This document shows positions 8,775-17,714 of a stretch of DNA of 64,000 bases, one piece after another. The DNA comes from Massilia rhizosphaerae (GTDB lineage: Bacteria > Pseudomonadota > Gammaproteobacteria > Burkholderiales > Burkholderiaceae_D). Made by a program: the position numbers and the translations under genes. The DNA lies in assembly GCF_016093545.1 (NCBI RefSeq), contig NZ_JADKYX010000002.1, positions 186,001 through 250,000 of the forward strand. Reading direction: 5' to 3'. The notes under the pieces are model-generated. The model did not search any database, had not been told where the DNA came from, and saw only the letters and a program-made list of their open reading frames with translations. Each line of letters starts with the position of its first letter. Position 1 is the first letter of the stretch.

Positions 8775-10127
8775 TCAGCTACCGGCGACCACCATCTTTT
8801 CGATCAGGATCGACCCGGTCGACTTGTTCCCGCGCGTCAGCACGTCGTTGCCGACGCCGACGATGGCCTGGAACATGTCCTTCATATTGCCCGCGATGGT
8901 GATTTCCTCGACCGGGTACTGGATGACGCCGTTCTCGACCCAGTAGCCGGACGCGCCGCGCGAGTAATCGCCCGTGACGTAGTTGGTGCCCTGTCCCATC
9001 AGTTCCGTGACGAGCAGGCCGGTGCCCATCTTGCGCAGCATGCCTTCGAAGTCGTCGGCGATCTTCGTGTCCTTGGACAGGATTTCCAGGTTGTGCGAAC
9101 CGCCCGCGTTGCCCGTCGTCTGCATGCCCAGCTTGCGGGCCGAATAAGACGACAGGAAATAGCCCTGCAGCACGCCGTCGCTGACGACCTTGCGGCGCTG
9201 CGTGCGCACGCCCTCTTCGTCGAACGGGGCCGAGCCCACGCCGCCGATCAGGTGCGGGTCTTCGACGATCTGGATGTGCGACGGGAAAATATTCTGGCCG
9301 AGGGAATCGAGCAGGAAGCTCGATTTGCGGTACAGCGCGCCGCCCGACGTTGCCTGGACGAACGCGCCCAGCAGGCCGGCGGCCAGCGGGGCCTCGAACA
9401 GCACGGGGCACGTGCGCGTGTCGAGCTTGCGCGCGTTCAGGCGCGCGAGGGCGCGCTCGGCGGCGTAGCGGCCGATCTTTTCGGGGTCGCCCAGCTTCTT
9501 GGGGTCGCGCGCCGACGAATACCAGTCGTCGCGCTGCATGTGGGCGCCCTTGCCGGCGATCGGGGCGACGGACAGGGTATGGCGCGAGAACGGGTAGCCG
9601 GCGCAGAAGCCGAGCGAGTTGGCCGCCACGAAGTGCGACTGCTGCACGTAGACGCTGGCGCCCTCGCTGTTGGTGACGCGCTTGTCGACGGCGAACGCGG
9701 CCGCCTCGCAGCGCTGGGCGATGGTCACGGCCTCTTCGGCGCTGACCTCCCACGGGTAGCACAGGCGCAGGTCGCGCGGGTTCGTTTCCAGCAGGTCGGC
9801 GTCGGGCAGGCCGGCGGCCGGGTCCTCGGCCGTGAAGCGGGCGATGTTGTACGCCGCCTCGACGGTGGCGCGCAGCGAATCGCGCGAGAAGTCGGACGTG
9901 TTGGCATGGCCGCGGCGCTTGCCGCAGTAGACGGTCACGCCGATGCCCTTGTCCTTGTTCTGTTCGATGGTCTCGACCTGGCCCTTGCGCACCGTCACCG
10001 CCAGCCCGCTACCCTCGCTGATCTCGACCGACGCATCGCTGGCGCCCGTTTCTTTGGCAATGGCAAGCACGTCCTGTGCAAGCTGCTTGAGCTGATCCTG
10101 GGTATGGGTGAAGACGGTGTCGGTCAT
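8775..10127 (-). CDS. pmbA: PmbA/TldE metalloprotease subunit
   Basis: 450-residue protein, the same length as Escherichia coli PmbA, partner of TldD in a heterodimeric protease that processes peptides such as microcin B17 precursor and CcdA. Family stretches include SDASVEISEGSGLAVTVRKG, RRGHANTSDFS and GNAGGSHNLEI; the C-terminus contains ENGVIQYPVEEITIAGN. PmbA lacks the HExxxH zinc site found in TldD, and none is seen here. The start MTDTVFTHTQDQ is well inside a much longer open frame. It is divergent from darP, a conserved pairing. CcdA is a known TldD/E substrate in E. coli and a ccdAB pair lies 16 kb away. Confidence 0.93.
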   Translation of the reverse strand: MTDTVFTHTQDQLKQLAQDVLAIAKETGASDASVEISEGSGLAVTVRKGQVETIEQNKDKGIGVTVYCGKRRGHANTSDFSRDSLRATVEAAYNIARFTAEDPAAGLPDADLLETNPRDLRLCYPWEVSAEEAVTIAQRCEAAAFAVDKRVTNSEGASVYVQQSHFVAANSLGFCAGYPFSRHTLSVAPIAGKGAHMQRDDWYSSARDPKKLGDPEKIGRYAAERALARLNARKLDTRTCPVLFEAPLAAGLLGAFVQATSGGALYRKSSFLLDSLGQNIFPSHIQIVEDPHLIGGVGSAPFDEEGVRTQRRKVVSDGVLQGYFLSSYSARKLGMQTTGNAGGSHNLEILSKDTKIADDFEGMLRKMGTGLLVTELMGQGTNYVTGDYSRGASGYWVENGVIQYPVEEITIAGNMKDMFQAIVGVGNDVLTRGNKSTGSILIEKMVVAGS

Positions 10128-10221
10128 GTGCGTTTTTCGAAAGCGAGCCGTAAAACAGTTATCATAGCAGCCGTTTACCGTTTTTACCGGCTGGCTGTGC
10201 GCTTGCCGGATCCAGATCATC

Positions 10222-10827
10222 ATGCCAAATGCCAACCGCGGCTCCGTCGGCTTCCGCTCCGACGAGTTCGACCAGGAATACGACCGCCCCTCCAAGTCCG
10301 AACTCAAGCGCCAGAGTAACGAGTTGCAGAAGCTCGGCGAACAACTCATCGACGCGCCGCGCGACCGCGTCAAGCGCGTCCCGATGCCGGAGGAAGTCCG
10401 CGACGCCATCCTCGTGTGCCAGACCATCACCAACCACGAGGGCCGGCGCCGTCAGCTGCAATTCGTCGGCAAGTTGATGCGCTCCCTCGACGAGGAGGAA
10501 GTGGCCGTCATCCAGCGCACCATCGAAAGCTGGAAAGGCACGTCCAAGGCCGAAGCGGCCGCCCTGCACGCGCTGGAACGCCGCCGCGACAAGCTGCTGG
10601 CCGACGACAAGGCCCTGACCCAGCTGCTGGAAGAACACCCCGACCTGGACGTGCAGCACCTGCGCACCCTGATCCGCAACGCGCGCAAGGAACAGGCCGA
10701 GAACAAGCCGCCGAAGGCCTACCGCGAAATCTTCCAGATCCTGAAGGACCTGGCCAAGGCGCCGAAAGCCGCGCCGGCGGAAGACTCGGGCGACGATGAG
10801 GACGACGACGATGAGTCTGGACAATAA
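10222..10827 (+). CDS. darP: DarP (YjgA): ribosome-associated 50S assembly factor
   Basis: 201-residue charged, helical protein of the YjgA/DUF615 family, which binds late 50S precursor particles. Typical stretches are KSELKRQSNELQKLGEQLI, RKEQAENKPPKAYREIFQIL and HEGRRRQLQFVGKLMR. The C-terminal tail is acidic (DSGDDEDDDDESG). Its end overlaps the start of mog by 17 bases. The divergent pmbA-yjgA arrangement is conserved in many proteobacteria. Confidence 0.92.
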   Translation: MPNANRGSVGFRSDEFDQEYDRPSKSELKRQSNELQKLGEQLIDAPRDRVKRVPMPEEVRDAILVCQTITNHEGRRRQLQFVGKLMRSLDEEEVAVIQRTIESWKGTSKAEAAALHALERRRDKLLADDKALTQLLEEHPDLDVQHLRTLIRNARKEQAENKPPKAYREIFQILKDLAKAPKAAPAEDSGDDEDDDDESGQ

Positions 10828-11428
10828 AGTCGAAGAACTGGTCGTCGGCCTGGTGTCGGTCTCGGACCGCGCCAGCGGCGGCGTCTACGAGGACAAGGGC
10901 ATTCCCGCGCTGCGCGCGTGGCTGGAATCCGCGCTCGTCACCCCGTTCCGCGTCGAGACGCGCCTGATCCCGGACGACCGCGCCAGTATCGAGCAGACGC
11001 TCGTCGAACTGGTCGACACGGTCCGCTGCCACCTCGTGCTGACGACGGGCGGCACGGGCCCCGCGCGGCGCGACGTCACGCCGGAAGCGACCCTCGCCGT
11101 GGGCACCAAGGAAATGCCGGGCTTCGGCGAGCAGATGCGCCAGATCAGCCTGCACTTCGTGCCGACCGCGATCCTGTCGCGCCAGACGGCCGTGATCCGC
11201 GAAACGGCGGACCACGCCGCGCTGGTCATGAACCTGCCGGGCCAGCCGAAGTCGATCAAGGAAACGCTCGAAGGCCTGAAGGATGCGGACGGCAAGACCG
11301 TCGTCGGCGGCATCTTCGCGGCCGTCCCGTATTGCATCGACCTGATCGGCGGCCCTTACGCCGACACGAACCCGGACGTCTGCAAGACCTGGCGTCCCAA
11401 GTCGGCGCAACGCCCCGCCGCATCCTGA
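10811..11428 (+). CDS. mog: Mog: molybdopterin adenylyltransferase
   Basis: 205-residue MogA-type enzyme that adenylates molybdopterin before molybdate insertion. VGLVSVSDRASGGVYEDKGIPAL at the N-terminus and the nucleotide/MPT-binding TTGGTGPARRDVTPEAT motif near residue 80 are diagnostic; MNLPGQPKSIKETL follows. The start MSLDNKVEEL is chosen over an ATG 15 bases upstream because it fits the family; it overlaps darP, so the two are likely coupled. Confidence 0.93.
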   Translation: MSLDNKVEELVVGLVSVSDRASGGVYEDKGIPALRAWLESALVTPFRVETRLIPDDRASIEQTLVELVDTVRCHLVLTTGGTGPARRDVTPEATLAVGTKEMPGFGEQMRQISLHFVPTAILSRQTAVIRETADHAALVMNLPGQPKSIKETLEGLKDADGKTVVGGIFAAVPYCIDLIGGPYADTNPDVCKTWRPKSAQRPAAS

Positions 11429-11458
11429 TTAAACATTGACACCGCGCGAGGACACCGC

Positions 11459-12127
11459 ATGAGCGACCTGCTGGAACACATCCAGATCGAGACCAACGAC
11501 AACCCGGAAATCGCCATCATCTGGATGCACGGCCTGGGCGCGGACGGCAACGACTTCGTGCCGATCGTGCGCGAGCTGGACTTGTCCGGCCTGCCCGGCA
11601 TCCGCTTCATCTTCCCGCACGCGAAGACGATGCCGGTGACCATCAACAACGGCTACGTGATGCGCGCCTGGTACGACATCACCGGCCTGGACCTCACGCG
11701 CCGCGAGGACGAGAACGGCCTGCGCGCGTCGCAGCAGGACGTCGAAGCGTTCATCGAACGCGAGAATGCACGCGGCATTCCCGCGTCGCGCATCGTGCTG
11801 GCCGGCTTCTCGCAGGGCTGCGCGATGGCCATCCAGACGGGCCTGCGCCATTCGGAACCGCTGGCCGGCCTGCTGTGCCTGTCCGGCTACGTGCCGCTGT
11901 CCGCCCAGCTGGCGACGGAGCGCACCGGCGCCGGCACCTCCACGCCGATCTTCATGGCGCACGGCCGCTACGACAACGTGGTGCCGTTCAACCGCGCCGA
12001 GGCGTCGCGCGACCTGCTCGTCTCGCTCGGCTACCGGCTCGAATGGCATGAATACGCGATGCAGCACACGCTGTGCCTGGAAGAAGTCCAGGACATCTCG
12101 GCGTGGCTGAAGAAAGTGCTGGGCTGA
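11459..12127 (+). CDS. Alpha/beta-hydrolase carboxylesterase (EstB/acyl-protein thioesterase family)
   Basis: 222-residue phospholipase/carboxylesterase family hydrolase. Visible triad: nucleophile serine in AGFSQGCAMA near residue 117, aspartate in HGRYDNVVP near residue 170, histidine in EYAMQHTLCLEE near residue 203. The N-terminal IIWMHGLGADGNDF forms the oxyanion-hole loop. No signal peptide, so it is cytoplasmic; natural esters are unknown. A small unknown gene follows after 2 bases. Confidence 0.9.
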   Translation: MSDLLEHIQIETNDNPEIAIIWMHGLGADGNDFVPIVRELDLSGLPGIRFIFPHAKTMPVTINNGYVMRAWYDITGLDLTRREDENGLRASQQDVEAFIERENARGIPASRIVLAGFSQGCAMAIQTGLRHSEPLAGLLCLSGYVPLSAQLATERTGAGTSTPIFMAHGRYDNVVPFNRAEASRDLLVSLGYRLEWHEYAMQHTLCLEEVQDISAWLKKVLG

Positions 12128-12129
12128 CG

Positions 12130-12327
12130 ATGGCAAAGAAAGAACAGCTCGACGACGAGACGCTGGCGCTCATTCACTGGTGTATCGAGGTCGAACACCA
12201 CCTCGTCGCCGGCGGCGCCACCCAGAAACAGGCGCAGGAACACATCGAGGAGCAGGTCGAGTGGTTCACCGACATGTTCTACGAAGGCTTGACCCCGGAA
12301 CAGGCCGCGAAGGAAGCGCTGGCATAA
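12130..12327 (+). CDS. Small acidic helical protein of unknown function
   Basis: 65 residues beginning MAKKEQLDDETLALIHWCIEVEHHLVAGGATQ, largely helical and acidic. Starts 2 bases after the esterase stop, so it is probably translated from the same message; the codon usage is that of the backbone. I do not recognise a domain. The repeated 'EH..E...' pattern could bind metal or partner protein, but nothing more can be said. Confidence 0.65.
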   Translation: MAKKEQLDDETLALIHWCIEVEHHLVAGGATQKQAQEHIEEQVEWFTDMFYEGLTPEQAAKEALA

Positions 12328-12343
12328 GCCGGGCCGGCATCCC

Positions 12344-13093
12344 TCACATCCCGCGGAACAGGTGCTGGAAGCGCTGGCTGACGGGCAGCCGCGTCTTGTG
12401 GCCGCGCAGGTACACCCACAGGGCCCCATCCTCGGCCCGTGCGGCGCTGGCGATGCGCCGCACGGCCACCATGTAGCCGCGGTGGATCTGCCAGAACGCG
12501 GCCGGATCGAGCGACTCGGCCAATTCCTTCAAACTCAGACGGATATGGGCTTCCAGGGCGTCCGTCACGACGCGCGTGTACTTCGCGTCGGCGCAAAAAT
12601 AAACGACGTCGGCCAGGTCGATGAAATGGATCGTATTGCCGACCGTCGCCTGCAGCCAGGCGGGGGCCGCAGGCAGAGGCCGCAGCCGCGCCACGAGGTG
12701 CGTGAGGTCCGGCGGCGGCGACGCCAGGCGCGCACGCACGCGCTCCACCGCGCGCGCGAGGCGTTCCAGCGCGATCGGCTTCACGACGTAATCCACGGCC
12801 CCTTCATCGAAGGCGGCCAGCGCATGTTCGCCGTAGGCCGTCACGAACACGACGTGGGTGCGCGCGCCGAACACCCGCGCCACTTCCAGGCCGTCGAGCC
12901 CCGGCATGCGGATGTCGAGGAAGGCCACGTCAGGCATCCATTCGCGGCCCAGGCGCAGTGCCTCGATGCCGTCCTGGGCGACGGCGATGTTCGCCTCGGG
13001 CCACAGGCGCTCCAGGGCCTCGACGAGTTCCGCCAGCAGCAGCGGTTCATCATCCGCAAGGAGGATGCGAGGCGGGACGCTGGGCGCCGTCAT
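12344..13093 (-). CDS. LytTR-type response regulator
   Basis: 249-residue response regulator: receiver domain (residues 8-125) with acidic pocket DDE, phospho-acceptor Asp in VAFLDIRMPGLDGLEV, the conserved Thr in VFVTAYGEHALAAF and Lys in DYVVKPI; then a LytTR DNA-binding domain (about 150-249) with VGNTIHFIDLADVVYFCADAKYT, WQIHRGYMV and RLPVSQRF. Starts with ATGA overlap at the stop of the sensor kinase gene. The regulon is not visible here, though the neighbouring 187-residue exported protein may be part of the same system. Confidence 0.92.
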   Translation of the reverse strand: MTAPSVPPRILLADDEPLLLAELVEALERLWPEANIAVAQDGIEALRLGREWMPDVAFLDIRMPGLDGLEVARVFGARTHVVFVTAYGEHALAAFDEGAVDYVVKPIALERLARAVERVRARLASPPPDLTHLVARLRPLPAAPAWLQATVGNTIHFIDLADVVYFCADAKYTRVVTDALEAHIRLSLKELAESLDPAAFWQIHRGYMVAVRRIASAARAEDGALWVYLRGHKTRLPVSQRFQHLFRGM

Positions 13094-14133
13094 GCCGCCA
13101 GCTCCACGCCGGCCACCGCCGGCAACGTCAGCACGGCTTCCGTCAGCCCCGCATCGCCGCGGCGCAGGACGAAGCCGGCGCGCGTGCCGTATAACGCTTG
13201 CAGGCGCTGGCGCAGGTTGCGCAGGCCGACGCCGCTGCCCATCGTCGCGTCGCCGACGCCGGCGCCGTCGTCCGCGACGACGATGGTCAACACGTCGGCC
13301 TGCCAGGCCGCCGTCACGGCGATCCGCACGGTGCCCGGCTTGGGTTCGACGCCGTGGCGCACGGCGTTCTCGACGAGCGTCATCAGGAGCAGCGGCGGCA
13401 TCGCCATGGCCGCCAGCGCGGACGGGCAATCGAGCCGGTATTGCAGCCGCTCGCCGAAGCGGATCGCCATCAGCGCCAGGTAGTGTCCGGCCAGTTCGAA
13501 TTCGCGGCCCAGGGTCGATGCTTCGCTGCGCATGTCGGGCAGCGCGCTGTGCAGGTAGGCGATCAGGTGTTCGAGCATCTCCACGGCGCGCGGTGGCTGG
13601 TGGCGCGCCAGGTATCTCGTGTTGGCGAGCGTGTTGTACAGGAAGTGCGGTTCGACCTGGGCCTGCAGCGCCTTCAGTTCCGCCGCCAGCGCCGCGCTGC
13701 GCAGGTCCGCCAGCTGCTGCGCACGCGCCCGGGTGCGGGCGAACCACAGCGGCAGCACGAGCACGGCCGCGTTCACGCCGACGACACTGGCCAGCAACTG
13801 CGCGTCCGGCAGCGCCTGCACGTCCCACGCCGCGAGCACCCTTTGGTAGGCCGGCAGCACGGCCCACGCGCCGGCGCCGGCCGCGGCCAGCAGCGTGCCG
13901 GCGGCGCCGGTCCAGCCGAGCCGCCGGCCAAGCATGCGCGCCGCAAGCAGCAGCAGCGCGCAGGCCGCGAACCCCGGCACGACGATCGCGCCGAACAGGG
14001 CGAGCAAGGCGTGGCGCCCCAGCAGCAGCGCGCCGCCCGCGACGAGCGCCAGGCACAGGACACTGAGAAGGCCCTGGCGCCACGAACAGCCGTACAGGCG
14101 ACGGATGGCGCGGGCGCAGTCGTCGTCGGTCAT
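13090..14133 (-). CDS. LytS-family membrane sensor histidine kinase
   Basis: 347-residue kinase with three or four hydrophobic segments in residues 15-145 and a cytoplasmic HisKA_7TM-less LytS/YehU-type kinase core. QVEPHFLYNTLANTRYL contains the phospho-accepting histidine, LVENAVRHGVEPK the N box, and GSGVGLRNLRQRL the G box. The true start is MTDDDCARAIRR; the open frame extends 64 codons upstream into the next gene without similarity. It forms a two-gene unit with the LytTR regulator (stop/start overlap). Confidence 0.9.
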   Translation of the reverse strand: MTDDDCARAIRRLYGCSWRQGLLSVLCLALVAGGALLLGRHALLALFGAIVVPGFAACALLLLAARMLGRRLGWTGAAGTLLAAAGAGAWAVLPAYQRVLAAWDVQALPDAQLLASVVGVNAAVLVLPLWFARTRARAQQLADLRSAALAAELKALQAQVEPHFLYNTLANTRYLARHQPPRAVEMLEHLIAYLHSALPDMRSEASTLGREFELAGHYLALMAIRFGERLQYRLDCPSALAAMAMPPLLLMTLVENAVRHGVEPKPGTVRIAVTAAWQADVLTIVVADDGAGVGDATMGSGVGLRNLRQRLQALYGTRAGFVLRRGDAGLTEAVLTLPAVAGVELAA

Positions 14134-14141
14134 CGCCGGGT

Positions 14142-14705
14142 TCACAGGGTCGGCGCGGTCGGGAGGGCGGCGTCGGGCGGCATCCGGTCGGCGGGGACGT
14201 CGCGGCCGACGGTCTCGAAGGCGACCGGCTCCATCCAGACTTCGCCGGTCCCCGCGCCGATGGCGCCGAACGAGATCGCCGCCGCGTCGGCCGGGACGTC
14301 CAGCACGATGCTGCGCTCCTGCCACGCGGCGGTGCCGGTGACCGGCTTGTCGTGGGTGTTATAGAAGGCCAGGGTCCTGCCGTCCTTGGCATTCACGCTC
14401 ATCCACAATCCGCCCCACTTGCTCATGTCCTCGGTGCGCAGACGGGCGCGGAAACGCACGCGCTGGCCGAGGTAGCGCTGCGCCTGGACGGATTGGAGCA
14501 GCGATGCCCACGCGTCGGGGTCCTTCGTCTTGCTGCGCAAGAACTTGGCGCCCCGCCCTTCCGGCGAGGTGTCCACGCCGGCCGTGAATTTGTCGGGATG
14601 GTCGCCGGCGACGTGCCAGCTCGGCGGCAACGGCGCGGGCTGCGCGGCCAGGGCGAGGACGGTGGTGGCGGCCGCCGCGGCGGCGAGGATGTAATGCGGT
14701 TTCAT
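14142..14705 (-). CDS. Exported protein of unknown function upstream of a two-component pair
   Basis: 187 residues. MKPHYILAAAAAATTVLALAAQ looks like a signal peptide. The mature part has aromatic and charged strands (WHVAGDHPDKFTAGVD, YLGQRVRFRARLRTEDMSKWGGLWMSVN, WQERSIVLDVPADAAAISFGA), a pattern that suggests a jelly-roll carbohydrate-binding-like fold. It ends 8 bases before the sensor kinase start, so all three genes are probably one operon. A ligand-sensing or output role is only an inference. Confidence 0.65.
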   Translation of the reverse strand: MKPHYILAAAAAATTVLALAAQPAPLPPSWHVAGDHPDKFTAGVDTSPEGRGAKFLRSKTKDPDAWASLLQSVQAQRYLGQRVRFRARLRTEDMSKWGGLWMSVNAKDGRTLAFYNTHDKPVTGTAAWQERSIVLDVPADAAAISFGAIGAGTGEVWMEPVAFETVGRDVPADRMPPDAALPTAPTL

Positions 14706-14823
14706 CGACGGATCCTTCTGGAGTGGTTGGGGAGCCGTCACTATGCCGGCGGTGGGGGCCATCCGCGGGGCCATGCGACGGACGGCTGCCGCGCCGCGAC
14801 GGACGCGGCCGGCGGCCGACGAG

Positions 14824-15378
14824 CTAGTCCGGCAACGGCGCCGCACTCGACGCCGGCACCGCCGTGCGCGCCGTGTTCATCACCATCGCAAGAAACGTGT
14901 AGTAGCCGTTCACGCCCATCAGGTCGACGACGCCCTGTTCGCCGAACAGGGCCAGCGCGTCGTCGTAGACGCGGTCCGACACGCGCTTGTGGCGATGCAA
15001 TTCCATGCAGAAGTCGTACACTACCGCTTCGTCGACGAGCAGCGCGGCCGGCCGCTCGCGCCGGGCGATGGCGGCGATGACGTCCGCCGGCACGCCCACC
15101 TGCTGCGCGATGGGCGCGTGGATGGCCCACTCGACCTGCTGGTCCCACTCGCGCGCGGTGACGAGGATCGCCAGCTCGGACAGGCGCACGCCGATGGCGC
15201 TGCGGTAGCGCAGGTATTCGCCCAGCCGCTGTGCATACTGCATGAGCTCGGGGCTGCGCAGCAGCGGCACGAACGGGCCGTACAGCGCGCCGCGCGGCCC
15301 GTTGATGATGTCCTGGGCCGCGGCGCGCTGGGCGTCGGTCCAGTCTTGCGGCGGAATCGGGCGGAGGCGGTCGGTCAT
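14824..15378 (-). CDS. Carboxymuconolactone decarboxylase/AhpD-family protein
   Basis: 184-residue helical protein of the carboxymuconolactone decarboxylase family, with LGEYLRYRSAIGVRLSELAILVTAREWDQQVEWAIHAPIA as the core helical hairpin. The CxxC redox pair of AhpD is absent (EWDQQVEWAIH in its place), so peroxidase activity is unlikely and decarboxylase-like or structural function is more probable. Start MTDRLRPIPPQDW is preceded by a longer open frame that I reject. Divergent from the aminotransferase gene. Confidence 0.82.
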   Translation of the reverse strand: MTDRLRPIPPQDWTDAQRAAAQDIINGPRGALYGPFVPLLRSPELMQYAQRLGEYLRYRSAIGVRLSELAILVTAREWDQQVEWAIHAPIAQQVGVPADVIAAIARRERPAALLVDEAVVYDFCMELHRHKRVSDRVYDDALALFGEQGVVDLMGVNGYYTFLAMVMNTARTAVPASSAAPLPD

Positions 15379-15469
15379 GCGGAAAATATTCGCATGCCTC
15401 GAGGCAAAAATCAAAAGAATCCGGACGGTTCCCGCTTATTGTCAAGCGTCGACCTTTTCGGGAGCGTTC

Positions 15470-16822
15470 ATGACTCACATCCTGCATCGCAGCCTGCGCC
15501 AGACACCGCCCGTCGCGGTCGGCGGCGCGGGCGTCTACCTGTACGACAGCGAGGGGCGCAGCTATCTCGACGCCAGCGGCGGCGCGGCCGTGTCGTCGCT
15601 CGGGCACGGCCATCCGGACGTGATCGCGGCCATGCACCGCCAGATCGACCGCTGCGCCTATGCCCACACCGCGTTCTTCACGACCGAGGTGGCGGAACAA
15701 CTGGCCGACCGCCTCGTGGCGACCGCGCCGGCCGGGATCGAAGGCGTGTATCTCGTGTCGGGCGGATCGGAAGCGATGGAGACCGCGCTCAAGCTGGCAC
15801 GCCAGTACTTCGTCGAGGGCGGAGAATCCAAGCGCTCGCTGTTCATCGCGCGCCGCCAGAGCTACCACGGGAATACCCTGGGCGCGCTGGCCGTGGGCGG
15901 CAACGAATGGCGCCGCCAGCCGTTCGCGCCCCTCCTGATCGACGTCGAGCGGGTCTCGGCCTGCTACGAATACCGCGGCCGCGCCGACGGCCAGACCGTC
16001 GACCAGTACACGGCGATGCTGCTGGACGAACTGGAAGCGGCGATCCTGCAGGCCGGTCCGGAACGCGTGATCGCGTTCTGCGCCGAACCGGTGGTGGGCG
16101 CGACGGGCGGCGCGATCCCGCCCACGCCCGGCTACTTCCGCGGCGTGCGCGCGCTGTGCGACAAATACGGCATCCTGTTCATCGCCGACGAAGTGATGTG
16201 CGGGATGGGCCGCACCGGCACCATGTACGCCATCGAGCAGGACGGCGTGGCGCCCGACCTGATCGCCGTGGCCAAGGGCCTGGGCGCGGGCTACCAGCCG
16301 GTCGGCGCGGTGCTCGTGAACGGCGCCATCGTCGAGCGCCTGCGCGCCGGCAGCGGCGTGTTCCTGCACGGGCATACGTATATCGGGCATCCGGTGGCGG
16401 CGGCGGCGGCCCTCGCCGTCCAGCAGGTGATCGAGCGCGACGATCTGCTCACGCAGGTCCGCCTGCGCGGCGCCCAGCTGCGGGCGATGCTGGACGAGGA
16501 ATTCGAAGACCACCCGCACGTGGGCGATATCCGCGGCCGCGGGCTGTTCCTGGCGCTGGAACTGGTGCGCGAGCGCGCGACGAAGACGCCGTTCGCGCCG
16601 GAGCTGAAGCTGCACGCGGCCATCAAGGCGCGCGCGATGGAGAACGGCTTGCTGGTCTATCCGATGGGGGGCACGATCGACGGCCGCCAGGGCGACCATG
16701 TGCTGCTGGCGCCGCCGTTCGTCGTCACGCAGGGCGATCTGTGCGAGATCGTGGGGCGCTTGAAGGAAGCAATCGACAGCGCCGTAGGGTGGACATCCCG
16801 TGTCCACCAAACACACGCGTAG
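15470..16822 (+). CDS. Class III PLP-dependent aminotransferase with REP-derived C-terminus
   Basis: 450-residue fold-type I aminotransferase of the omega-amino acid/adenosylmethionine-8-amino-7-oxononanoate transaminase type. Features: SGGSEAMETALKLARQY (phosphate-binding), FIADEVMCGMGRTG (PLP-ring aspartate), LIAVAKGLGAGYQPVGAVL with the Schiff-base lysine. GGAG precedes the ATG. The last 13 residues (AVGWTSRVHQTHA) and the stop codon are encoded by the left arm and spacer of a REP palindrome (16785 on), so the original stop has probably been lost. Substrate unknown; neighbouring FAH-family hydrolase is convergent. Confidence 0.88.
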   Translation: MTHILHRSLRQTPPVAVGGAGVYLYDSEGRSYLDASGGAAVSSLGHGHPDVIAAMHRQIDRCAYAHTAFFTTEVAEQLADRLVATAPAGIEGVYLVSGGSEAMETALKLARQYFVEGGESKRSLFIARRQSYHGNTLGALAVGGNEWRRQPFAPLLIDVERVSACYEYRGRADGQTVDQYTAMLLDELEAAILQAGPERVIAFCAEPVVGATGGAIPPTPGYFRGVRALCDKYGILFIADEVMCGMGRTGTMYAIEQDGVAPDLIAVAKGLGAGYQPVGAVLVNGAIVERLRAGSGVFLHGHTYIGHPVAAAAALAVQQVIERDDLLTQVRLRGAQLRAMLDEEFEDHPHVGDIRGRGLFLALELVRERATKTPFAPELKLHAAIKARAMENGLLVYPMGGTIDGRQGDHVLLAPPFVVTQGDLCEIVGRLKEAIDSAVGWTSRVHQTHA

Positions 16823-16859
16823 CGGTAACGCATGGTGGGCACGGAGTGCTCACCCTACA
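16785..16859. repeat. REP-type inverted pair at the aminotransferase 3' end
   Basis: Arms 16785-16810 and 16834-16859 are the same 26-base unit as at 4368-4427, here in the opposite head-to-tail order; they match each other at 21 of 26 positions around a 23-base spacer. The left arm lies inside the aminotransferase reading frame and the stop codon is in the spacer. Lying between convergent genes, the hairpin may also act as a bidirectional terminator. Confidence 0.88.
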
Positions 16860-16862
16860 TGC

Positions 16863-17714
16863 TTACGATTTAGGGTAGGCGACCACTTCCTGCTGCTGCT
16901 CACCGAGCCCCGCAATCCCGAGCCGCAGCTTGTCGCCCTTCTTGAGGAAGCGCTGCGGGCTGCGCCCCAGGCCCACGCCCGGCGGCGTGCCCGTGCTGAT
17001 GATGTCGCCCGGCTCCAGGGTCATGAAGCGCGACAGGTAGCTGACGATATGCGCCACCGGGAAAATCATCTTCGACGTGTTCCCGGTCTGCATGCGCTTG
17101 CCGTTCAGTTCCAGGTACAGGTCCAGGTCCTGCACGTCGAGGATCTCGTCCTTCGTCACGAGGAACGGGCCGACGGGACCGAACGTGTCGCAGCCCTTGC
17201 CCTTGGACCACTGCGAACCGAGTTCGAACTGGTAGGCGCGCTCGGAAACGTCGTTGACGACGCAGTAGCCGGCCACGTATTTCAACGCGTCCTTCTCGTC
17301 CACGTACTGCGCGCGCGTGCCGATGACGACGCCCAGCTCCACTTCCCAATCGGTCTTCCTGGAACCTTGCGGCAGCCGGATCGGATCGTCCGGGCCGTTC
17401 AGGGACGACGTCGCCTTCATGAACATGGCCGGTTCCTTCGGGATCGGCGCGCCGACTTCGGCCGCATGGTCGGAATAATTCATGCCGATCCCGATGAACT
17501 TGCCGACGCCCTTGACCGGCACGCCGAAGCGCGGGTTGCCGCGCACCAGCGGCAGCGTCTTCCAGTCCACCTTGGCGAGCTTGCGCAGCGCCTTGTCCGA
17601 CAGCACCGACGCATCGACGTCGTCGATCACGCCGGACAGGTCGCGCAGGCGGCCTTCCTCGTCGAACAGGCCGGGCTTTTCCTTACCGGGGCGACCGTAA
17701 CGAACCAATCTCAT
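16863..17714 (-). CDS. Fumarylacetoacetate hydrolase-family protein
   Basis: 283-residue FAH superfamily enzyme. MRLVRYGRPGKEKPGLFDEEG is the N-terminal lid domain; the catalytic domain contains YSDHAAEVGAPIPKEPAMFMK, the metal-binding DWEVELGVVIG and GDIISTGTPPGVG. Relatives hydrolyse or decarboxylate acylpyruvates and 2-keto-3-deoxy sugar acids; ureidoglycolate lyase-type annotations are common. The start at 17714 lies 32 bases inside the 3' end of the upstream MFS gene, so the pair is co-transcribed and an imported carboxylate is a plausible substrate. Confidence 0.87.
   Translation of the reverse strand: MRLVRYGRPGKEKPGLFDEEGRLRDLSGVIDDVDASVLSDKALRKLAKVDWKTLPLVRGNPRFGVPVKGVGKFIGIGMNYSDHAAEVGAPIPKEPAMFMKATSSLNGPDDPIRLPQGSRKTDWEVELGVVIGTRAQYVDEKDALKYVAGYCVVNDVSERAYQFELGSQWSKGKGCDTFGPVGPFLVTKDEILDVQDLDLYLELNGKRMQTGNTSKMIFPVAHIVSYLSRFMTLEPGDIISTGTPPGVGLGRSPQRFLKKGDKLRLGIAGLGEQQQEVVAYPKS

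Noticed and set aside
12344..14392. 682-codon open frame on the minus strand
   Set aside because: Its first two thirds are an out-of-frame reading of the histidine kinase; the real gene is the LytTR regulator starting at 13093.
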